A program made the translations under genes and the position numbers. The notes beneath the pieces are model-generated. The model saw only the letters and a program-made list of their open reading frames with translations, ran no database searches and was not told the DNA's origin. A stretch of DNA of 64,000 nt, from positions 1 to 64,000 of the forward strand of contig CAJQNY010000072.1 in assembly GCA_905479805.1 (NCBI GenBank), in the 5' to 3' direction. Within the stretch, counting starts at the first letter, position 1; each line of letters opens with the position of its first letter. This stretch comes from an uncultured Arenicella sp. Its GTDB lineage: Bacteria > Pseudomonadota > Gammaproteobacteria > Arenicellales > Arenicellaceae. Shown here piece by piece: positions 58,719 to 64,000 of this stretch.

Positions 58719-61304
58719 CTAGTGTTGCAGGACCTTTTCAAACCTCAATTCTTGCTCAGAAACGTCTACCGAAACGGCGTCACCTGGCCCAAAATCAGCA
58801 GAGAGAATCTTCTCTGCCAAAGGGTTTTCAAGCATAGATTGGATTGCTCGTTTCAATGGGCGCGCGCCATAGACAGGGTCAAACCCGACTTCCGCAATCT
58901 TCTCAAGTGCGGCACTAGACACCTCGAGCTTAATGTCCTGTGACAGTAAACGTTGTTGGAGAATCTGTATTTGAATGCCCGCAATTTGACTAAGTTGTGC
59001 TTTTTTCAATGAATGAAAAACCACAATATCGTCAACACGATTAATGAACTCTGGACGAAAATGCTCCGTCACACTAGTCATTACTAACTCCTTCATCTCT
59101 GCATAATCGCCTTCGTGGGCATGTACTCTGGCTGACCCAAGATTAGACGTCATCACAATGACACAGTTTTTAAAATCAACGGTTCGGCCTTGCCCATCGG
59201 TCAATCGACCATCATCTAAAACCTGCAATAGAATATTGAACACATCAGGGTGCGCTTTCTCTACTTCATCTAACAAAATCACTGAATAAGGCTTGCGCCG
59301 AACCGCCTCGGTTAGATAACCACCTTCTTCATAGCCCACATATCCAGGAGGCGCACCGATCAGGCGAGCAACCGAATGCTTTTCCATGAACTCGGACATA
59401 TCAATTCGCACCATAGCCTCCTCAGTGTCGAACATAAATTCAGCCAAGGCCTTGGTTAGCTCGGTTTTACCCACGCCAGTGGGACCTAAGAACAAGAAAC
59501 TACCAGAAGGCCGATTCGGATCCGCTAAACCCGCCCTGGAGCGGCGTATAGCGTCAGCAACCGCACCAATCGCTTCTTCTTGCCCGATCACTCGGTCATG
59601 CAGTCGATCTTCCATGCTTAGTAAACGTTCACGCTCACCCTGTAACATTTTCGCCACGGGGATACCCGTCCAGAGGGCCACAACCTCAGCAATCTCTTCA
59701 TCGGTTACATTGCTTCTGAGCAATTGATTCTCAGGCCCATTTTTTTCATTACTTTGTGCTTGTTCTAATTGCGCTTCCAATTCAGGCACACGCGCATATT
59801 GCAGCTCTGACATTTTCGCTAAATCGCCAGCACGCTGGGCGACTTCCATCTCGATGCGCGCTTTATCAAGCTCTTCTTTAATATGCTGAGCACCATGCAC
59901 TGCTGACTTTTCAGCCACCCATATCTCATCAAGTTCAGCATATTGCCGTTCCAAATCATCCAATTCAGATTGGAGATCTTGCAACCTTTTCTTCGAAGCT
60001 GGATCGCTCTCTTTTTTCAAAGCTTCGCGCTCAATTTTTCGTCGAATGATTTGCCGATCCAGTCGGTCCATCGATTCTGGCTTTGAATCAATCTCCATAC
60101 GAATACGACTGGCCGCTTCATCGATCAAATCTATCGCTTTGTCAGGTAGATTTCGATCCGTAATATATCGATGTGACAATGTAGCCGCGGCGACAATAGC
60201 CGGATCCGTAATATCCACACCATGATGTACTTCATATTTTTCTTTCAACCCACGCAATATCGCGACTGTGTCTTCAACACTGGGTTCATCCACTACAATC
60301 TTTTGGAAGCGCCGCTCCAAAGCGGCATCTTTTTCAATGAACTGGCGGTACTCGTCTAGAGTGGTAGCCCCTACGCAATGCAATTCACCGCGTGCTAACG
60401 CAGGTTTCAACATATTGCCTGCATCCATTGCACCTTCCGCTTTACCCGCGCCAACCATTGTATGCAATTCATCTATGAAAAGGATAATCTGACCTTCTTG
60501 TTTGGATAGGTCTTTGAGCACAGCTTTTAGCCGCTCTTCGAACTCGCCACGAAACTTTGCGCCGGCTATTAACGCCCCGAGGTCGAGTGACAGTAGACGC
60601 TTATTCTTAATACCTTCTGGCACTTCACCGTTGACTATGCGTTGTGCCAAGCCTTCGACAATCGCGGTTTTACCCACCCCGGGCTCGCCAATCAATACTG
60701 GATTATTTTTGGTACGACGCTGTAACACTTGGATCGTGCGCCTAATTTCGTCATCGCGACCAATCACTGGATCCAATTTACCCAATTCCGCGCGCTCGGT
60801 CACATCAATTGTGTATTTCTCTAATGCCTGCAAATTGTCCTCTGCATTCGCATCATCAACACTTTGCCCGCCACGTACCGCTTCAATGGCATTCTCTAAG
60901 GCCTGTTTATTCGCACCATTATTTTTAAGTAACATTGCTGCGGAGTCTTTATCATCCATCAAGGCGAGCAAGAACAGATCACTGGAAATATAAGAATCGC
61001 CACGCTGCTGAGATAATTTGTCTGCCACATTCAATAGTCTTGAAGTAGCCTGTGAAAGATGCACTTCGCCCGCCTGACCTTGTACTACAGCCAAACCACC
61101 GATTGCTTCTTCCAATTTTTCATTGAGCGCCTTTAACGACACACCGACTCGTGCAAGCAATGGGCGTACACTGCCACCTTCTTGTTGTAACATCGCCTGC
61201 AACACATGTAAGGGCTCAATAAATTGATGGTCTTTACCCACCGCCAAACTTTGCGCATCTGCCAGCGCTAACTGAAACTTAGATGTTAATTTGTCCATTC
61301 TCAT
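58719..61304 (-). CDS. clpB: ATP-dependent chaperone ClpB
   Basis: [35 protein letters not shown]; two Walker A motifs [16 protein letters not shown] and [16 protein letters not shown]; middle coiled coil. Confidence 0.97.
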   Translation of the reverse strand: MRMDKLTSKFQLALADAQSLAVGKDHQFIEPLHVLQAMLQQEGGSVRPLLARVGVSLKALNEKLEEAIGGLAVVQGQAGEVHLSQATSRLLNVADKLSQQRGDSYISSDLFLLALMDDKDSAAMLLKNNGANKQALENAIEAVRGGQSVDDANAEDNLQALEKYTIDVTERAELGKLDPVIGRDDEIRRTIQVLQRRTKNNPVLIGEPGVGKTAIVEGLAQRIVNGEVPEGIKNKRLLSLDLGALIAGAKFRGEFEERLKAVLKDLSKQEGQIILFIDELHTMVGAGKAEGAMDAGNMLKPALARGELHCVGATTLDEYRQFIEKDAALERRFQKIVVDEPSVEDTVAILRGLKEKYEVHHGVDITDPAIVAAATLSHRYITDRNLPDKAIDLIDEAASRIRMEIDSKPESMDRLDRQIIRRKIEREALKKESDPASKKRLQDLQSELDDLERQYAELDEIWVAEKSAVHGAQHIKEELDKARIEMEVAQRAGDLAKMSELQYARVPELEAQLEQAQSNEKNGPENQLLRSNVTDEEIAEVVALWTGIPVAKMLQGERERLLSMEDRLHDRVIGQEEAIGAVADAIRRSRAGLADPNRPSGSFLFLGPTGVGKTELTKALAEFMFDTEEAMVRIDMSEFMEKHSVARLIGAPPGYVGYEEGGYLTEAVRRKPYSVILLDEVEKAHPDVFNILLQVLDDGRLTDGQGRTVDFKNCVIVMTSNLGSARVHAHEGDYAEMKELVMTSVTEHFRPEFINRVDDIVVFHSLKKAQLSQIAGIQIQILQQRLLSQDIKLEVSSAALEKIAEVGFDPVYGARPLKRAIQSMLENPLAEKILSADFGPGDAVSVDVSEQELRFEKVLQH

Positions 61305-61364
61305 GGCTAACCTCGAAATTGATAAGATTACGCAACGACTTCTCTCGCTACGATTCAACACCTA

Positions 61365-61394
61365 ATTTATAGGGTATATCGCTTTAAAAACAAG
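61365..61394 (-). promoter_or_regulatory. Sigma32-like heat-shock promoter for clpB
   Basis: Minus strand CTTGTTT-N13-CCCTATAAAT about 60 bp upstream of the clpB start; compare the sigma32 consensus CTTGAAA-N11-16-CCCCATNT. Confidence 0.55.
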
Positions 61395-61448
61395 CCCAGA
61401 AATAATCGGTTATACTTTAGCAAGTTAGCACTAATAAATAGGATTCAT

Positions 61449-62318
61449 ATGAGTAAATACTCCAAATCACTTCCAAAAAAGAAAGTAATACGCGGCTTGG
61501 TTAAACAATGTCTCAAAGAAGATATCGGCAGCGGTGACGTTACGGCGCGTCTAACACCAAGAGAAAGTGAAGTTGACGGCAAAATTATCAGTCGCGAGGC
61601 TGGCACTATCTGTGGGGTGGCATGGGTTAACGAAGTATTCAAACGCGTCGCCAGACGTCATGACACCAAGATCGATATTGATTGGCAGGTGGACGATGGT
61701 GATCAAGTAGGAGAGAACCAAACACTGTGCCGTTTTGAAGGGCTTGCACACCCTATCCTCTCAGGAGAGCGGACTGCTTTGAATATCATGCAAACCTTAT
61801 CCGGTACGTCAACCATCACCCGAGAATATGCTGCGGCGATAGCACATACCAATGCAAGGTTGCTAGACACGCGCAAAACCCTACCCTCAATGCGTGAGGC
61901 ACAGAAGTACGCCGTGCTCTGCGGCGGTGGCGTCAATCATAGGATGGGGTTGTACGACGGAATCATAATCAAAGAAAACCATCTACGCAGCGGTAAGAGC
62001 TTAGAACGTATTGTCGTGGACGCAATTGCCTCGATGCCAAAAGGCGCTCTCGTCGAGTTAGAAGTAGAAAACCTTGATGAACTAGAGCGCGGCTTACACG
62101 CTGGCGCCAAGCGGGTCATGTTGGATGACTTTAGTCTAGAAGATATGCGTACCGCCGTGGAACTCACAGGCGACCAGGCAGACTTGGAAGCGTCAGGCAA
62201 TGTGAATATCAAAACCATTGCCAAAATCGCCGAGACCGGTGTGGACTTTATTTCATCGGGCGCGATTACCAAGCATGTGAGAGCATTGGACTTGTCGATG
62301 CTGTTTGACTATCGATAG
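61449..62318 (+). CDS. nadC: Nicotinate-nucleotide diphosphorylase (carboxylating)
   Basis: EDIGSGDVTARL; SGERTALNIMQTLSGTSTITREY; LLDTRKTLPSMREAQKYAVLCGGGVNHRMGLYDGIIIKENHL; DFISSGAITKHVRALDLSM. Confidence 0.98.
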   Translation: MSKYSKSLPKKKVIRGLVKQCLKEDIGSGDVTARLTPRESEVDGKIISREAGTICGVAWVNEVFKRVARRHDTKIDIDWQVDDGDQVGENQTLCRFEGLAHPILSGERTALNIMQTLSGTSTITREYAAAIAHTNARLLDTRKTLPSMREAQKYAVLCGGGVNHRMGLYDGIIIKENHLRSGKSLERIVVDAIASMPKGALVELEVENLDELERGLHAGAKRVMLDDFSLEDMRTAVELTGDQADLEASGNVNIKTIAKIAETGVDFISSGAITKHVRALDLSMLFDYR

Positions 62319-62339
62319 ATCACGACCGATTTTAGTCGC

Positions 62340-62457
62340 ACCTGCTACTTTAGTTACCCATGCGCAAAGCCAATCCAATGCCCACACGGGCCAGCCTGCT
62401 TTAATATCCACCCAAACTGTTGGCCTTGCGATAGATGGTTATGACGCCGTCGCCTAC
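62340..62457 (+). pseudogene. Remnant of a YHS-domain-like protein N-terminus
   Basis: ATLVTHAQSQSNAHTGQPALISTQTVGLAIDGYDAVAY resembles a secreted YHS-domain protein N-terminus (GxAIDGYDPVAYF), but the family similarity stops abruptly. Confidence 0.45.
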
Positions 62458-62606
62458 ATCTATACACCAATGAGCCGCTCGCTCAGAGAGACAGCAGCAG
62501 AAGTAGTGTTTCTTTTGATAAAAGGAAAACCAAGAGAGATAAGAATTGGCTAACTTACCAAAGCGAATTCTAGTGTTTAAAAAGCGGCATTGATTTAAAA
62601 ATGAAA

Positions 62607-63611
62607 CTAGAGGAAGCCGTCGACCAAATTTTCGATTAATGCCGCTCCTACCCAGGTCAGTGGGGGAATGATCATATAAAAGCCAAACCTTGAAATAACG
62701 CCTCCGTCGTAGGGCCATGTCGAGACTTGGTTGATCTCTTGGCGGTAATCAAACAATGGTGATAGCTTAGCGAGATGGGCTTCACTAAGATCTTCAACTC
62801 CGGCAGATTGTTGAATACCCAAAATTTTCGCATCGATTTTACTTAGTTCTTGGCTCTTTGCATCGCGGATACGTTGGTGGATAGGCCACACTGGTAACAA
62901 CATGGTGGCGATCAAAGGAATGCTAGTGCCTAGCACCGCGGGAAGAAGTTGAACCAACTCTAATCCTCCATTGGGATTCAACAAGGGAAACAGTGCCAGG
63001 GAACCGATGATTGTCAAGCTAGCGATGATGGATACTCGACCAAACGGTAATAGTGCACGTGTATTCAATAAATTGACTTTCACGCACTTACGCCCCAATT
63101 GAGAAAAAACAGAAAGTTGCTGAATCATCGCTGAAATCACGACCGTCATCACTACCCAAACCAACACAGTCCCAACAGTCGAAGCGAACCCCACCAAACT
63201 GGTAACGGCTTCTACCATTTGCGTGGCAAGGGAACCTCGAATAAGTGAGATATGAGCAATTCCAAAAATCGTCCCAATCAATATAGGCAACATCATTCCC
63301 ATTAGGTTGTTACTTCTTATTTTTTGTTCCATTCGCTGTAAAACTTTGGGCGCAACCTCAATTTGAGTTTTCAACTCATCGAAATACGCCTGCATTCGTT
63401 CAGATGTATAGGAGAAAACCGGCACGATATAGGCAATGATCAAACTAAAGAACAATGAAGGCGTACGAACAGCCTCAGCCGCTGCCCCATAGTTTCCAAG
63501 CGAAAGACTGGGGTAGAGTATTGCAAAAATTACAACGCCCGTGAGTATTCGCCCATACTTGATTGAAGGGATAAGCCGTAACAACCAAAATCGAAATCGT
63601 CTATTGCTCAT
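62607..63611 (-). CDS. Polytopic membrane protein of unknown function
   Basis: Several hydrophobic segments (FSLIIAYIVPVFSYTSE, MMLPILIGTIFGIAHISLI, FASTVGTVLVWVVMTVVISAMI, IIASLTIIGSLALFPLL). Confidence 0.75.
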   Translation of the reverse strand: MSNRRFRFWLLRLIPSIKYGRILTGVVIFAILYPSLSLGNYGAAAEAVRTPSLFFSLIIAYIVPVFSYTSERMQAYFDELKTQIEVAPKVLQRMEQKIRSNNLMGMMLPILIGTIFGIAHISLIRGSLATQMVEAVTSLVGFASTVGTVLVWVVMTVVISAMIQQLSVFSQLGRKCVKVNLLNTRALLPFGRVSIIASLTIIGSLALFPLLNPNGGLELVQLLPAVLGTSIPLIATMLLPVWPIHQRIRDAKSQELSKIDAKILGIQQSAGVEDLSEAHLAKLSPLFDYRQEINQVSTWPYDGGVISRFGFYMIIPPLTWVGAALIENLVDGFL

Positions 63612-63620
63612 AATATTGAC

Positions 63621-64000
63621 CTAATAATTTACTAGTGGCGCTGAATACCAAATAGCCGATGTGATAGCCCGCTCTTGAATAGTAGCTGGTGCCATAGGCT
63701 CGGTCCCTAATTTGATTGCATCATACGTCGACCACCTTGCAGTTGGAATTTCCAAAACACGGGCATAGTAGAACGCGTTTTGATCAGCGCTAAAATCCGG
63801 GTCATGCCAAACGGATTCTAAAGTTGAGCTCCCAATCGTATCCACCGTATCGCCGTTGTTCAAATTGACCGTGTTTCCGACCGTCTGAAGTTTTCCATCT
63901 TGGTTAACTCCCGATCGGTTTGTAGACCAAACAACATCGTATATTTTTTCATGGCTAATGCCTGAGTCATCAACCCAACCCTTTATGATTTGCACTCGAT
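63621..64000 (-). CDS. C-terminal part of a DUF3604-like protein (truncated by window end)
   Basis: ESVWHDPDFSADQNAFYYARVLEIPTARWSTYDAIKLGTEPMAPATIQERAITSAIWYSAPL resembles the DUF3604 C-terminus (DPDF...AFYYxRVLEIPTPRW...IQERAYTSPIWY). Confidence 0.75.
   Translation of the reverse strand, partial: RVQIIKGWVDDSGISHEKIYDVVWSTNRSGVNQDGKLQTVGNTVNLNNGDTVDTIGSSTLESVWHDPDFSADQNAFYYARVLEIPTARWSTYDAIKLGTEPMAPATIQERAITSAIWYSAPLVNY

Noticed and set aside
60502-60993. 163-aa plus-strand ORF inside clpB
   Set aside because: Antisense to the well-supported ClpB frame; Ser/Arg/Pro-rich spurious translation.

Overview
64 kb of a gammaproteobacterial-type chromosome, read directly and from the supplied ORF translations. 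Left block (minus strand): tRNA-fMet, rimP, nusA, infB, rbfA, truB, rpsO in the classical order. Centre (about 7.8-34.3 kb, minus strand): a large cell-surface polysaccharide locus bounded by tRNA-Ser(UGA) and serS. It encodes a WecA/MraY-like transferase, a carbamoyltransferase, two O-antigen ligase/polymerase-like membrane proteins, several GT2/GT4 glycosyltransferases, a methyltransferase, a sulfotransferase, sugar-nucleotide enzymes (including a UDP-glucuronate decarboxylase), a Wzm/Wzt-type ABC exporter with a Wzt C-terminal extension, a Wzc-like tyrosine kinase, a Wza-like SLBB protein with an apparent N-terminal SH3-like region, a separate outer-membrane beta-barrel protein, and an uncharacterised secreted protein with a 22-aa tandem repeat and a Gly/Pro-rich tail. 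Right part: mostly housekeeping genes (serS, crcB, lolA, ftsK, trxB, Smr, ppc, glnE, ispF/ispD, clpB, nadC) plus a Rieske oxygenase, an SPFH protein, two SDRs, and a conserved protein with a degenerate nucleotidyltransferase motif. The window ends inside what looks like a DUF3604 gene. No CRISPR array, transposase or integrase was recognised. I see no proven new system. The best leads are the mixed export machinery of the polysaccharide locus, a 3x GACTAAAG motif cluster upstream of it, a partial tRNA-Ser 3' duplication at its edge, a decayed YHS-like remnant after nadC, a terminator-like hairpin before rimP, and a sigma32-like clpB promoter.
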